Source: Ectopseudomonas composti (GTDB taxonomy: Bacteria > Pseudomonadota > Gammaproteobacteria > Pseudomonadales > Pseudomonadaceae). From it: a stretch of DNA of 14,959 nt. A model generated the notes under the pieces. That model ran no database searches and was not told where the DNA came from. It saw only the letters and a list, made by a program, of their open reading frames with translations. The translations under genes and the position numbers were made by a program. The stretch is from NCBI GenBank assembly GCA_946886245.1, contig CAMPIF010000047.1:1-14959 (forward strand), in the 5' to 3' direction. This document shows, piece by piece, positions 1 to 9,164 of the stretch (position 1 is the stretch's first letter; each line of letters opens with the position of its first letter).

Positions 1-633
1 GCCCTGGTGTCGCGCCTCGACGGCGCTGCGCAGGGTTTCGATCAGCGCCTGGATGCGCGCGTGCTGCATCTTCATCGAAGCCTTGTTGACGATCAGCCGC
101 GAGCTGATGGTGGCGATCAGTTCCTGCGGTTCGAGACCGTTGGCACGCAGGGTGTTGCCGGTGTCGACCACGTCGATGATCTTGTCGGCCAGACCCACCA
201 GCGGCGCCAGCTCCATCGAGCCATAGAGCTTGATGATATCGACCTGACGGCCCTGCTCGGCATAGTAACGCTTGGCGACGTTGACGAATTTGGTGGCCAC
301 GCGCAGACGCCCTTTCGGCTCCGCCGCGCCGACCTTGCCGGCGGTCATCAGCTTGCACTTGGCGATCTGCAGGTCCAGCGGCTCATAGATGCCCTGGCCG
401 CCGTACTCCATCAGCACGTCCTTGCCGGCGACACCCAGGTCGGCAGCGCCGTGCTCGACATAGGTCGGCACGTCGGTGGCCCGCACGATCAACAGGCGCA
501 CGTCATCCTGAGTGGTCGGGATGATCAGCTTGCGGCTCTTGTCCGGGTTCTCGGTCGGCTCGATGCCCGCTGCGGCCAGCAACGGCAGGGTGTCATCGAG
601 AATGCGGCCTTTGGACAGGGCGATGGTCAGCAT
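1..633 (-). CDS. hisG: ATP phosphoribosyltransferase, short form (3' end at window edge)
   Basis: Catalyses the first, feedback-controlled step of histidine biosynthesis, condensing ATP and PRPP to phosphoribosyl-ATP in the cytoplasm. Translation starts [19 protein letters not shown] and continues through [20 protein letters not shown], the [11 protein letters not shown] motif and the PRPP-binding region around [13 protein letters not shown] near residues 150-163, ending ARHQG. All 211 codons lie in the window without a stop, matching the usual 211-residue Pseudomonas short form, so the stop codon is probably just off the left edge. The short form lacks the C-terminal ACT-like regulatory domain; in known systems it works with a HisZ regulatory subunit, which is not in this window. 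AAGGA lies 9 nt before the ATG. It is 69 bp downstream of murA in the same direction, so cotranscription with ibaG-murA is likely. hisD and hisC would be expected beyond the edge. Confidence 0.95.
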   Translation of the reverse strand, partial: MLTIALSKGRILDDTLPLLAAAGIEPTENPDKSRKLIIPTTQDDVRLLIVRATDVPTYVEHGAADLGVAGKDVLMEYGGQGIYEPLDLQIAKCKLMTAGKVGAAEPKGRLRVATKFVNVAKRYYAEQGRQVDIIKLYGSMELAPLVGLADKIIDVVDTGNTLRANGLEPQELIATISSRLIVNKASMKMQHARIQALIETLRSAVEARHQG

Positions 634-702
634 GAAACGGTTTCCTTGAACGGAAGCGGCCGCCCCGACAGGGAGCGACCCTACGACAACGGAGACAGGC
701 GA

Positions 703-2230
<1,528 letters not shown>

Positions 2231-2278
2231 GCTCGACCTCGACTGACGCATTCGGGCACCGGAGCCCGCGGGTCGGCC

Positions 2279-2307
2279 ATCATACAAAAAAGCCTCCCGC
2301 CTGCGAA
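2279..2307 (-). promoter_or_regulatory. Candidate sigma-70 promoter for ibaG-murA-hisG
   Basis: Read on the minus strand, a -10-like TATGAT (2279-2284) follows a -35-like TTCGCA (2302-2307) with 17 bp between them. The predicted start near 2272 would give a leader of about 42 nt to the ibaG ATG. It lies in the 117-bp gap after mlaB, which lacks a recognisable terminator hairpin, so read-through from the mla operon is also possible. Assignment is by eye. Confidence 0.5.
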
Positions 2308-2347
2308 CCCCGCCGGCAACGGCACTGACGGAACGACGGGAAGCGCT

Positions 2348-2656
2348 TCACGATTGCAGCGGCAGCAATTCCAGCACGCCGCTGACCTGAGCGATCTCGC
2401 GCATGTCGTCGGGCAGCGCGCTGATCGTCAGCTCACGCCCGGCCTTGCGCGCATCACGCATGAACGCCAGCAGCAGCGCCAGACCGACACTGCTGGACTT
2501 TTCCACCGTGCTGCAGTCGAGCGCCAGATGCGCGGCACTGCTGGCGGCAATCAGCCGCGCGCCCTGCTCACGCAGCAGCGGCCCGGTGCTGTAATCGAGC
2601 ACACCGCTGAGCTGCAATTGCCCAGCAGCGCGCTCGCTGATGCTCGCCTGACTCAC
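2348..2656 (-). CDS. mlaB: STAS-domain protein MlaB of the Mla phospholipid transporter
   Basis: Cytoplasmic STAS-domain subunit that binds the ATPase MlaF and is needed for assembly and activity of the MlaFEDB inner-membrane complex. The 102-residue product begins with GTG, giving MSQASISERAAGQLQLSGVLDYSTG. The GTG overlaps the mlaC stop by 4 nt (GTGA), typical of translational coupling, and decides this start. STAS features are the LALDCSTVEKSSSVGLALLLAF stretch, residues about 44-65, and a C-terminal helix DDMREIAQVSGVLELLP. By alignment from memory the conserved threonine that contacts the ATPase in E. coli MlaB seems to be Ser56 here, a conservative change. It is the last gene of mlaFEDCB. 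Confidence 0.92.
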   Translation of the reverse strand: MSQASISERAAGQLQLSGVLDYSTGPLLREQGARLIAASSAAHLALDCSTVEKSSSVGLALLLAFMRDARKAGRELTISALPDDMREIAQVSGVLELLPLQS

Positions 2657-3285
2657 GATTCGCCTCGCGCCTGACGCGCCCTGGCCACGGTATCGGCCCA
2701 GGTGTCGATGACCTTGTCGAGATCGTTACGATTGTTCTGCATGGACTGGGCGAACTGATCGCGGAACAGTTTGCCGACGTTGATGCCGTTGATCACCACG
2801 TTGCGCAACTTCCAGCCACCATCCATCGACACCATGGTGTAGGACAGCGGATAGACCACGCCCTTGCCATCGCGAATTTCCATACCGACCGACGTGCGCT
2901 CGCCCTCGTCCCTGCCGCTGGCTGGCAGCACGCGAATGTCCTGATTGTTGTATTCGAGCAGGGCATTGCCATAGAACTGCATCAGGCTGCGCTTGAAGTT
3001 CTCCTCAAAGCGGCTCATCTGTTCAGGCGAAGCCTGGCGCGAGTAGCGCACGGTCATCACGCCACGGGCGATACCCTCGACATCCACCACCGGGCCGAGA
3101 ATCTCGTTGAGCGAGTCGTAGAAGGCATTGGGATTGCTGCGGTACTGCTCCTTGTTGGCTTTCAGATCTGCCAGCAGGGTTTCGGTGGTCTGCTGCACCA
3201 CCTCATGGGCGCTTGGCGCAGCGATGGCCAGCAACGGCATGGTAGCCAGCAACGCCAGCAGGGAATTACGCACGGTCTTGAGCAT
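2653..3285 (-). CDS. mlaC: Periplasmic phospholipid-binding protein MlaC
   Basis: Soluble periplasmic shuttle that carries phospholipid between the outer-membrane MlaA-porin complex and the inner-membrane MlaFEDB complex. With the chosen start the product has 210 residues: a basic N-terminus (MLKTVRNS), a hydrophobic core and an A-I-A signal-peptidase I site near residue 22, then the MlaC/Ttg2D domain with YRSNPNAFYDSLNEILGPVVDVEGIARGVM and GGWKLRNVVINGINVGKLFRDQF. The ATG at 3285 is preferred because GAGGG sits 9 nt upstream and it leaves a compact signal peptide. An in-frame ATG at 3300, overlapping the mlaD stop by 1 nt, would add five residues (MRAPD) and cannot be excluded. In Pseudomonas the homologue is also known as Ttg2D. 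Confidence 0.93.
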   Translation of the reverse strand: MLKTVRNSLLALLATMPLLAIAAPSAHEVVQQTTETLLADLKANKEQYRSNPNAFYDSLNEILGPVVDVEGIARGVMTVRYSRQASPEQMSRFEENFKRSLMQFYGNALLEYNNQDIRVLPASGRDEGERTSVGMEIRDGKGVVYPLSYTMVSMDGGWKLRNVVINGINVGKLFRDQFAQSMQNNRNDLDKVIDTWADTVARARQARGES

Positions 3286-3299
3286 GTCAGGAGCCCTCA

Positions 3300-3770
3300 T
3301 CAATTGGCTTCATCTTTATTGACCGAATTGAGCAGGAATTTGCCAATCAGGTCTTCCAGCACCAGCGAGGACTGCGTGTCGTGGATGGTGCTGCCGTCCT
3401 TGAGCACCTCCTCGTCACCACCAACGCTGATGCCGATGTATTTCTCGCCGAGCAGCCCAGCGGTCAGGATCGACGCCGTGGAATCCTCAGGCAGGTTATT
3501 GACGCCGCCATCGAGCTCCAGGGTCACCCGGCCCATGTAACTGTCACGATCCAGATCGATGGCCGTGACCTTGCCGATGCTCACGCCAGCCATGGTGACC
3601 TTGGCGCGCACGGTCAGCCCGGCGATGTTGTCGAAGTAGGCGTAGACCTTGTAGGTATCACCAGCGCTACCGACGCTCAGGCCACTGACGCGCAGGGCCA
3701 GCAGCAGCAGGGCCAGTACACCGGCCATGAGGAACAGGCCGACACCAATCTCCAGCGTGCGGTTTTGCAT
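3300..3770 (-). CDS. mlaD: MCE-domain protein MlaD, inner-membrane-anchored
   Basis: Membrane-anchored MCE protein; six copies form a ring with a hydrophobic pore on the periplasmic side of MlaE through which phospholipids pass. The 156-residue product has a short cytoplasmic N-terminus (MQNRTLEIG), one transmembrane helix at about residues 8-27 and one MCE domain (about 38-116) with YKVYAYFDNIAGLTVRAKVTMAGVSIGKV and the family sequence LLGEKYIGI. The C-terminal helix SLVLEDLIGKFLL resembles the pore-forming helices of hexameric MlaD. Its ATG shares one nucleotide with the mlaE stop (TGATG). Length is close to that of other Pseudomonas MlaD proteins and shorter than E. coli MlaD. Confidence 0.95.
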   Translation of the reverse strand: MQNRTLEIGVGLFLMAGVLALLLLALRVSGLSVGSAGDTYKVYAYFDNIAGLTVRAKVTMAGVSIGKVTAIDLDRDSYMGRVTLELDGGVNNLPEDSTASILTAGLLGEKYIGISVGGDEEVLKDGSTIHDTQSSLVLEDLIGKFLLNSVNKDEAN

Positions 3771-4567
3771 CAGAAATCTCCAAACATCAAAGCGGTCAGA
3801 ATGAAATCCAGGCCAAGTACGGCCAGCGAGGCATACACCACGGTGCGCGTGGTCGCGCGGCTGATGCCTTCGGAAGTAGGCTCGCAGTCGTAACCCTGGA
3901 ACACGGCGATCCAGGTCACCACGAAGGCGAAGACGATGCTCTTGATCACGCCATTGAGCACGTCGTCATAAAAGGAAACACTGTTCTGCATGTTGGCCCA
4001 GAACGAGCCCTCGTAAACGCCCAGCCAATCCACGGCGACCATCGCCGCCCCCCAGATGCCGACCACGCAGAAGATCATCGCCAGCAGCGGCATGGAAATG
4101 AAGCCGGCCCACAGCCGCGGCGCGACGATGTATTTGAGCGGGTCGACGCCAATCATCTCCAGACTGGAGAGTTGCTCGGTGGACTTCATGTTGCCGATTT
4201 CGGCGGTCAACGCGGAACCGGCGCGACCGGCGAACAGCAGCGCGGTGACCACAGGGCCCAGTTCACGCAGCAGGGTCAGGGCGACCATCTGCCCCACGGC
4301 CTGCTCGGAGCCATAGCTGACCAGGATGTTGTAACCCTGCAGGGCCAGCACCATGCCGATGAAAATACCGGAGACGACGATGATCGCCAGCGACATCACG
4401 CCAACCGCGAACAGCTGCTTGATCAACAGCTGCAAAGGCTTGCCGGCACGGCTGCGGCCGCACAGCGCGCTGACCAGAAACAGCACCGAACGCCCCAGCG
4501 TCGCGACCACATCGATACCCGCACGACCGAACAGCCGCAGGCGTTCGAGCGGTGAAATTCTGCGCAT
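3770..4567 (-). CDS. mlaE: Phospholipid ABC transporter permease MlaE
   Basis: Integral inner-membrane permease of the MlaFEDB complex. The 265-residue product has an N-terminal amphipathic/interface helix (about 1-35), hydrophobic segments around residues 50-75 ([24 protein letters not shown]), 95-115, 150-175, 210-228 and 240-262, and the MlaE coupling-helix region [33 protein letters not shown]. The ATG at 4567 overlaps the mlaF stop by one nucleotide (TGATG); a TTG codon directly before it was discarded. Homologues in Pseudomonas were first named Ttg2B for solvent tolerance. It needs MlaF for ATP hydrolysis and MlaD for the periplasmic channel. Confidence 0.96.
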   Translation of the reverse strand: MRRISPLERLRLFGRAGIDVVATLGRSVLFLVSALCGRSRAGKPLQLLIKQLFAVGVMSLAIIVVSGIFIGMVLALQGYNILVSYGSEQAVGQMVALTLLRELGPVVTALLFAGRAGSALTAEIGNMKSTEQLSSLEMIGVDPLKYIVAPRLWAGFISMPLLAMIFCVVGIWGAAMVAVDWLGVYEGSFWANMQNSVSFYDDVLNGVIKSIVFAFVVTWIAVFQGYDCEPTSEGISRATTRTVVYASLAVLGLDFILTALMFGDF

Positions 4568-5376
4568 CAACCTCTCCCCAACAGATCTTCGCGGTAGTCA
4601 GGCGCTGGAAAATGAAACGGCACCGGACCATCCGGAATGCCCTTCATGAACTGACGAATACGTGGATTATCCGACTCCATCAGCTCGGCCGGTGTGCCCT
4701 GCCCCAGCACCTGCGCATCACCGACGACATAGATGTAATCGGCGATACTGGCGGTTTCTGCAAGGTCGTGAGAAACCACCACGCTGGTGATCCCCAGCGC
4801 GTCGTTGAGCAGGCGGATCAGGCGCACCAGGACGCCCATGGCGATGGGGTCCTGACCGACGAACGGCTCGTCGTACAGCAGGATCTGCGGATCGAGCGCA
4901 ATGGCACGGGCCAGCGCGACACGGCGCTTCATGCCCCCCGACAACTCGTCCGGCATCAGCTCCAGCGCTCCGCGCAGGCCAACGGCCTGCAACTTCATCA
5001 GGACGATGTCGCGGATCATTTCTTCCGGCAGCTGGGTATGCACGCGCAGTGGAAAGGCGACGTTCTCGAACACATCGAGGTCGGTGAATAGCGCACCGCT
5101 CTGAAACAGCACGCCCATCTGCTTGCGCATGTCGAACAACTCGTCGCGCGACAGCTTCGGCAGGCTGACGCCGGCTACGCGAACATCACCGGCAGAAGGA
5201 CGCAGCTCAGCGGCGATCAGGCGCAGCAGCGTGGTCTTGCCGCAGCCGGATGGCCCCATGATGCCGGTCACCTTGCCGCGCGGTATGCGGATATCGACCT
5301 TGTCGAAAATCGACCGCGCGCCACGCTGAAAACTGACGCCCTGCAACTCGATCGCGTACTCGTGCTCGGCGCTCAT
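4567..5376 (-). CDS. mlaF: Phospholipid ABC transporter ATPase MlaF
   Basis: ATP-hydrolysing cytoplasmic subunit of MlaFEDB. The 269-residue product carries a complete nucleotide-binding domain: Walker A GPSGCGKT at 41-48, Q-loop Q92, signature LSGGM at 145-149, Walker B ILLYDE ending at catalytic E170, and switch H203. LSGGM with YDEP is typical of the MlaF family. The C-terminal tail beyond about residue 245 ([18 protein letters not shown]) matches the family extension, which in E. coli reaches the neighbouring MlaF and MlaB. The ATG at 5376 is chosen over upstream non-ATG codons because a perfect AAGGAG lies 5 nt before it. First gene of the operon, transcribed away from kdsD. Confidence 0.97.
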   Translation of the reverse strand: MSAEHEYAIELQGVSFQRGARSIFDKVDIRIPRGKVTGIMGPSGCGKTTLLRLIAAELRPSAGDVRVAGVSLPKLSRDELFDMRKQMGVLFQSGALFTDLDVFENVAFPLRVHTQLPEEMIRDIVLMKLQAVGLRGALELMPDELSGGMKRRVALARAIALDPQILLYDEPFVGQDPIAMGVLVRLIRLLNDALGITSVVVSHDLAETASIADYIYVVGDAQVLGQGTPAELMESDNPRIRQFMKGIPDGPVPFHFPAPDYREDLLGRG

Positions 5377-5465
5377 CTGAACTCCTTGAAAATCAGGCCT
5401 TCCTGGCAGAGGCCGCCTCCAGAAGCAAGGACACGCGCCAGCCAGAGGGGCCAAAATGGCCGCGA

Positions 5466-5495
5466 ACTATAGCATTTGCCGAACAGACCGCCCAA
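5466..5495 (-). promoter_or_regulatory. Candidate sigma-70 promoter for the mla operon
   Basis: On the minus strand an extended -10 TGCTATAGT (hexamer 5466-5471) is preceded by TTGGGC (5490-5495) with an 18-bp spacer. The predicted start near 5459 gives a leader of about 80 nt before mlaF. The extended TG motif makes this a convincing match. Confidence 0.6.
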
Positions 5496-5537
5496 TAGCG
5501 CCACAGCTCAACGTTCAGACTTGCGACAGCTTAGATA

Positions 5538-5555
5538 TTGCTTTGCGCGAAGCAA
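5538..5555. promoter_or_regulatory. 18-bp near-palindrome in the mlaF/kdsD divergent region, possible operator
   Basis: The sequence TTGCTTTGCGCGAAGCAA has perfect 6-bp arms (TTGCTT/AAGCAA) around TGCGCG, so 16 of 18 positions are symmetric. It is centred about 38 bp upstream of the kdsD -10 hexamer and about 50 bp from the mlaF -35. The placement would fit a transcription factor site; no known operator was recognised. Confidence 0.35.
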
Positions 5556-5581
5556 GGGTGAGCGCGGAAAGCTTTTCCCGT

Positions 5582-5587
5582 TATAAT
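5582..5587 (+). promoter_or_regulatory. Candidate -10 element of the kdsD promoter
   Basis: A consensus TATAAT lies 35 bp upstream of the kdsD ATG. No good -35 hexamer is visible 16-18 bp upstream (GTGAGC/TGAGCG there), so the promoter may need an activator. The predicted start near 5594 gives a short leader of about 28 nt. Confidence 0.55.
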
Positions 5588-5621
5588 CCTCGTCTTTTTT
5601 CGCCCGACAGCCTTGCCCAGC

Positions 5622-6596
5622 ATGAACCAGACCCGCGACCTGATTGATTCCGCGCAGCGCACCATCCGCCTCGAACTTGAAGCGGTGCAAGAGCTATTGC
5701 CCCGCATCGATGCCGATTTCATCAAGGCCTGCGAGCTGATTCTCGGCTGCAAGGGCCGCGTGGTCGTGGTTGGCATGGGCAAGTCCGGGCATATCGGCAA
5801 CAAGATCGCTGCAACCCTGGCCAGCACCGGCACCACGTCCTTCTTCGTTCACCCGGCAGAAGCCAGCCATGGCGACATGGGCATGATCACCAGGGACGAC
5901 ATCGTCCTGGCGCTCTCGAACTCGGGCTCGACCGCCGAGATCGTCACCCTGCTGCCGCTGATCAAACGCCTCGGTATCCGTCTGATCAGCATGACCGGCA
6001 ACCCGGACTCGCCACTGGCCAAGGCTGCCGAAGTCAATCTGGACGCACGCGTCTCGCAGGAAGCCTGCCCGCTGAACCTGGCGCCGACCTCCTCGACCAC
6101 CGCCAGCCTGGTTCTCGGCGACGCACTGGCCATCGCCCTGCTCGAAGCGCGCGGCTTCACCGCCGAAGACTTCGCCTTCTCCCATCCGGGCGGTGCCCTT
6201 GGCCGGCGCCTGCTGCTGAAAGTGGAAAACGTCATGCACGCAGGCGACGCCCTGCCACGCGTACGCCGCGGCACCAGCCTGCGCGATGCCCTGCTGGAAA
6301 TGACCCAGAAAGGCCTGGGCATGACCGTGGTTCTGGAGGAAGACGGCCGCCTCGCCGGCATTTTCACCGACGGCGATCTGCGCCGCACCCTGGACAAGGG
6401 CATCGACGTGCGCCAGGCATCGATCGACGAGGTCATGACGCCGCACGGCAAGACCGCTCGCGCCGAGATGCTCGCGGCCGAAGCCCTGAAGATCATGGAA
6501 GACCACAAGATCAACGCACTGGTAGTGGTCGACGACCTGGACAACCCGGTCGGCGCCCTCAACATGCATGACCTGCTGCGCGCCGGAGTAATGTGA
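5622..6596 (+). CDS. kdsD: D-arabinose-5-phosphate isomerase KdsD
   Basis: Interconverts D-ribulose 5-phosphate and D-arabinose 5-phosphate, the first step of Kdo synthesis for LPS inner core. The 324-residue product has an N-terminal SIS domain (about 30-195) and two CBS domains (about 205-324). Expected active-site residues are present with a constant offset of 5 from E. coli KdsD: K54 in GMGKSG, H83 in ASHGDMG, E106 in SNSGSTAE and H188 in FSHPGGALGRRLL. The ATG at 5622 is the first ATG of the frame. It has no clear Shine-Dalgarno sequence, and a TTG at 5613 is a less likely start. The stop overlaps kdsC by one nucleotide (TGATG). First gene of the Kdo/LPS-transport series. Confidence 0.96.
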   Translation: MNQTRDLIDSAQRTIRLELEAVQELLPRIDADFIKACELILGCKGRVVVVGMGKSGHIGNKIAATLASTGTTSFFVHPAEASHGDMGMITRDDIVLALSNSGSTAEIVTLLPLIKRLGIRLISMTGNPDSPLAKAAEVNLDARVSQEACPLNLAPTSSTTASLVLGDALAIALLEARGFTAEDFAFSHPGGALGRRLLLKVENVMHAGDALPRVRRGTSLRDALLEMTQKGLGMTVVLEEDGRLAGIFTDGDLRRTLDKGIDVRQASIDEVMTPHGKTARAEMLAAEALKIMEDHKINALVVVDDLDNPVGALNMHDLLRAGVM

Positions 6597-7117
6597 TGAA
6601 CGACCTGCAGCAACGCGCCCGCGCCATCAAGCTGGCGATCTTCGACGTCGACGGCGTACTCACCGACGGTCGCCTGTACTTCCTCGAAGACGGCACTGAG
6701 TTCAAGACGTTCAACACACTCGACGGCCACGGCATCAAGATGCTGATCAACTCGGGGGTGCGCACCGCCATCATCAGCGGACGCAAGACCCCGGTGGTCG
6801 AGCGCCGCGCCAACAACCTCGGCATCCAGCACCTGTTCCAGGGCCGCGAGGACAAACTCGTGGTACTCGACGGCCTGCTCGCCGAACTCGGCCTAAGCTA
6901 TGAACAGGTCGCCTATCTCGGCGACGACCTGCCGGACCTCCCGGTGATTCGTCGCGTCGGACTGGGCATGGCCGTGGCCAGCGCCGACGGATTCGTGCGC
7001 CAGCACGCCCACGGCGTAACCCAGGCGCGCGGCGGTGATGGTGCGGCGCGAGAGTTCTGCGAACTGATCATGCGTGCCCAGGGCACACTGGATGCGGCTC
7101 AGGCCGCCTACCTCTAG
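6596..7117 (+). CDS. kdsC: 3-deoxy-D-manno-octulosonate-8-phosphate phosphatase KdsC
   Basis: HAD-superfamily phosphatase that removes phosphate from Kdo-8-phosphate to give free Kdo. The 173-residue product contains motif I FDVDGVLTDG with nucleophile D17 and acid/base D19, motif II serine S61 in IISGRK, K87 in GREDK, and motif III GDDLPD with D110-D111. It has no cap domain, as in the tetrameric C0-type KdsC family. The start at ATG 6596 overlaps the kdsD stop; GGAG at 6585-6588 is 7 nt upstream. A GTG directly before it is also in frame but less likely. The C-terminal tail LDAAQAAYL matches Pseudomonas homologues. Confidence 0.97.
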   Translation: MNDLQQRARAIKLAIFDVDGVLTDGRLYFLEDGTEFKTFNTLDGHGIKMLINSGVRTAIISGRKTPVVERRANNLGIQHLFQGREDKLVVLDGLLAELGLSYEQVAYLGDDLPDLPVIRRVGLGMAVASADGFVRQHAHGVTQARGGDGAAREFCELIMRAQGTLDAAQAAYL

Positions 7118-7125
7118 AGAACAGC

Positions 7126-7692
7126 ATGCCGCGTAAAATCCTCAACACCCTGATCTTTGCCCTGATTGCAGTCGTCGTGGCCGCACTCGGCTACTGGAAC
7201 CTCGCCCCGGACAGCGCACGCCAGGCCCAGCAGGCCAGCGATGACAACGTCGTCGACTTCTACGCGATGGGCGCACGCACCGTGCAGTTCCAGGATGACG
7301 GCAAACTGCACTACCGCATGACCGCGGACAAGCTCGAGCACGTCAAAAGCACCGACATCACCCTGATCGACACCCCCAAGCTGGAGCTCTATCGCGGCAC
7401 CGAGCTACCCTGGGAAGTCACCAGTCAGCGCGCCGAAGTCTCGCCTGGTGGCGTCGAGGTAGAACTGATCGACGACGTGCGCATCGCCCGCACCGACGCC
7501 AAGAACCGCCCCACCGTCATCACCAGCAGCCGCATGACCGTTATTCCTGACAAGGAATATGCGCAGACCGAGCAAGCCGTTAGAATCGTCGCGGCCAACG
7601 GGGTGACCACGGCACAAGGAATGAAAGCGTACTTGAATGACGGCAGGATGATCCTGCAGTCCAACGTAAGAGGCCAGCATGAGGTTCGTTAA
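7126..7692 (+). CDS. lptC: LPS export protein LptC
   Basis: Bitopic inner-membrane protein that receives LPS from LptB2FG and hands it to LptA. The 188-residue product has an N-terminal transmembrane helix at about residues 5-24 (ILNTLIFALIAVVVAALGYW) followed by a periplasmic beta-jellyroll of the LptC/OstA type, with VDFYAMGARTVQFQDDGKLHYRMTADKLEHV and ELYRGTELPWEVTSQRAEV. It starts 8 nt after the kdsC stop. The ribosome binding site is modest (AGAGAA). Its end overlaps lptA by 14 nt, suggesting coupled translation. Its fold is homologous to LptA and to the N-terminal part of LptD. Confidence 0.94.
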   Translation: MPRKILNTLIFALIAVVVAALGYWNLAPDSARQAQQASDDNVVDFYAMGARTVQFQDDGKLHYRMTADKLEHVKSTDITLIDTPKLELYRGTELPWEVTSQRAEVSPGGVEVELIDDVRIARTDAKNRPTVITSSRMTVIPDKEYAQTEQAVRIVAANGVTTAQGMKAYLNDGRMILQSNVRGQHEVR

Positions 7693-8218
7693 TACCCTCC
7701 CCCTGATTCTCAGCCTCGGCGCCGCATTGGGAAGCGCGGCTGCCTGGGCACTGCCATCGGATCGCGATCAACCGATCCGTATCCAGGCCGACAGCGCCGA
7801 ACTGGATGACAAGCAAGGTGTAGCCGTCTATCGCGGCGACGTGATCATCACTCAGGGCACCCTGAAGATCACAGGCGACACCGTCACCATCACCCAGACC
7901 GCCACTGGCGACATCGATGTATTCACCTCGGTCGGCAACCTGGCCTACTACGAGCAGAAGCCGGCCGTGGACAAGGACATCGTCAAGGCCTACGGCAAGA
8001 CCATCCAGTACTTCGCCAGCAATGAGCGCATCGTACTGATCGACCAGGCCAAGGTGATTCAGGAAGGCAATACCTTCGAAGGCGAGAAAATCGTCTATGA
8101 CACCCGCCGCCAGATCGTCAACGCCGGCCGCGCGACAGGCGGCAACGTCAGCACGCCGCGCCCACGTATCGACATGGTCATCCAACCGAAGAACAACTCC
8201 GCGGATCAGCAGCAGTAA
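7679..8218 (+). CDS. lptA: Periplasmic LPS transport bridge protein LptA
   Basis: Periplasmic protein whose beta-jellyroll units stack end to end between LptC and LptD, forming the LPS bridge to the outer membrane. The 179-residue product begins [24 protein letters not shown], a Sec signal peptide with a probable AWA cleavage site after residue 24. The OstA-like domain follows, with [33 protein letters not shown] and a matching second half [18 protein letters not shown]. The start has AAGAGG upstream. Its TAA shares one nucleotide with the lptB ATG (TAATG). The C-terminal tail is polar and Gln-rich. Confidence 0.95.
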   Translation: MRFVNTLPLILSLGAALGSAAAWALPSDRDQPIRIQADSAELDDKQGVAVYRGDVIITQGTLKITGDTVTITQTATGDIDVFTSVGNLAYYEQKPAVDKDIVKAYGKTIQYFASNERIVLIDQAKVIQEGNTFEGEKIVYDTRRQIVNAGRATGGNVSTPRPRIDMVIQPKNNSADQQQ

Positions 8219-8943
8219 TGGCCATTCTCAAAGCCCAACACCTGGCGAAAAGCTACAAGAGCCGCCAGGTCGTGCGTGACGTCAGCCTGAGCATCGAAAG
8301 CGGTCAGATCGTTGGCCTGCTAGGCCCCAACGGCGCAGGCAAGACCACCTGCTTCTACATGATCGTCGGCCTGGTGCGCGCCGACCAGGGCCGCGTGCTG
8401 ATCGACGACCTCGACGTCAGTCATCAGCCCATGCACGGCCGCGCGCGCGCTGGCATCGGCTACCTGCCGCAGGAAGCCTCGATCTTCCGCAAGCTGTCGG
8501 TAACCGACAACATCATGGCCATTCTCGAAACGCGCAAGGACCTGGACCGCGCCGGGCGCCAGGCGGAACTGGAAAGCCTGCTGCAGGAGTTCCATATCCA
8601 CCATATCGCCGACAGTCTCGGCATGAGCCTGTCCGGCGGCGAGCGACGCCGCGTGGAAATTGCCCGGGCCCTGGCGACCAACCCCAAGTTCATCCTGCTC
8701 GACGAACCCTTTGCCGGGGTGGACCCGATCTCGGTGGGCGATATCAAACAGATCATCCATCACCTCAAGACCAAGGGCATCGGCATCCTGATCACCGATC
8801 ACAACGTGCGCGAAACTCTGGACATCTGCGAGACCGCCTACATCGTCAACGATGGACAGCTGATCGCCGAGGGTGACGCCGAGGCCATCCTCGCCAACCA
8901 GACGGTGAAAGAGGTCTATCTGGGCCATGAATTCCGCCTGTGA
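8218..8943 (+). CDS. lptB: LPS export ABC transporter ATPase LptB
   Basis: Cytoplasmic ATPase of LptB2FG, which powers LPS extraction from the inner membrane. The 241-residue product has Walker A GPNGAGKT at 36-43, Q-loop Q85 within [13 protein letters not shown], signature LSGGE at 138-142, Walker B FILLDE ending at catalytic E163, and switch H195 in TDHNVRETL. The C-terminal sequence VYLGHEFRL is the family signature region. The permease genes lptF/lptG are not in the window; in Pseudomonas they sit elsewhere. A 282-bp gap with a palindromic element separates it from rpoN. The sigma-54 gene following lptB is conserved gene order in proteobacteria. Confidence 0.98.
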   Translation: MAILKAQHLAKSYKSRQVVRDVSLSIESGQIVGLLGPNGAGKTTCFYMIVGLVRADQGRVLIDDLDVSHQPMHGRARAGIGYLPQEASIFRKLSVTDNIMAILETRKDLDRAGRQAELESLLQEFHIHHIADSLGMSLSGGERRRVEIARALATNPKFILLDEPFAGVDPISVGDIKQIIHHLKTKGIGILITDHNVRETLDICETAYIVNDGQLIAEGDAEAILANQTVKEVYLGHEFRL

Positions 8944-9087
8944 CAGGCGGCGTGAAAACTACTGCGCTCGGTGCTGCTGCGTCAAAAACAACGTCGCGTG
9001 CGAGCCCAGTCCGAAATGCTCATTTACAGCCGTAAACTGCGATTTCTCGCCTGTCACCTTCGCTCGCTACGCGTTCACGCAACCTGT
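8943..9087. repeat. Nested palindromic intergenic element between lptB and rpoN
   Basis: The outer arms are ACAGGcgGCGTGAA (8943-8956) and TTCACGCaaCCTGT (9074-9087), 12 of 14 positions complementary in exact register. Inside, CGCGTGCGAGC (8995-9005) is complementary to GCTCGCTACGCG (9062-9073) with one bulged base. The centre has GAAAT-N5-TTTAC-AGCC-GTAAA-N5-ATTTC (9013-9046), again in register. The element begins at the lptB stop codon and holds no convincing gene. It looks like a miniature intergenic repeat able to fold as a long structured RNA; a family name is not assigned. Similar AAATGCTCATTTAC-type intergenic sequences are, from memory, frequent in gammaproteobacteria. Confidence 0.55.
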
Positions 9088-9151
9088 AGGCCGCCTACTA
9101 TTTCGCTACAGAAATATTGCACCCCCTAGGCAAAAACGAGAAATTCAGGCA

Positions 9152-9157
9152 TATAAT
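9152..9157 (+). promoter_or_regulatory. Candidate -10 element of the rpoN promoter
   Basis: A consensus TATAAT lies 68 bp upstream of the rpoN ATG. The predicted start is near 9164. A -35 match at 16-18 bp spacing is poor (GGCAAA region), so activity is uncertain, but the AT-rich context differs sharply from the flanking GC-rich DNA. Confidence 0.55.
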
Positions 9158-9164
9158 TTGCTTC

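Noticed and set aside
634..702. Repeat-like GC-rich segment between murA and hisG
   Set aside because: Only short 3-4 bp stems around GGGAGCGACCC; too weak to claim a repeat, terminator or separate promoter.
2284..2330. T-run on the minus strand after mlaB (2286-2291) as an mlaB terminator
   Set aside because: The bases before the run are G-rich and do not form a convincing GC stem. The run fits better as the spacer of the ibaG promoter.
5694..6832. Minus-strand frames of 291 and 327 codons opposite kdsD/kdsC
   Set aside because: Two overlapping antisense frames in different registers opposite conserved genes; neither shows domain features.
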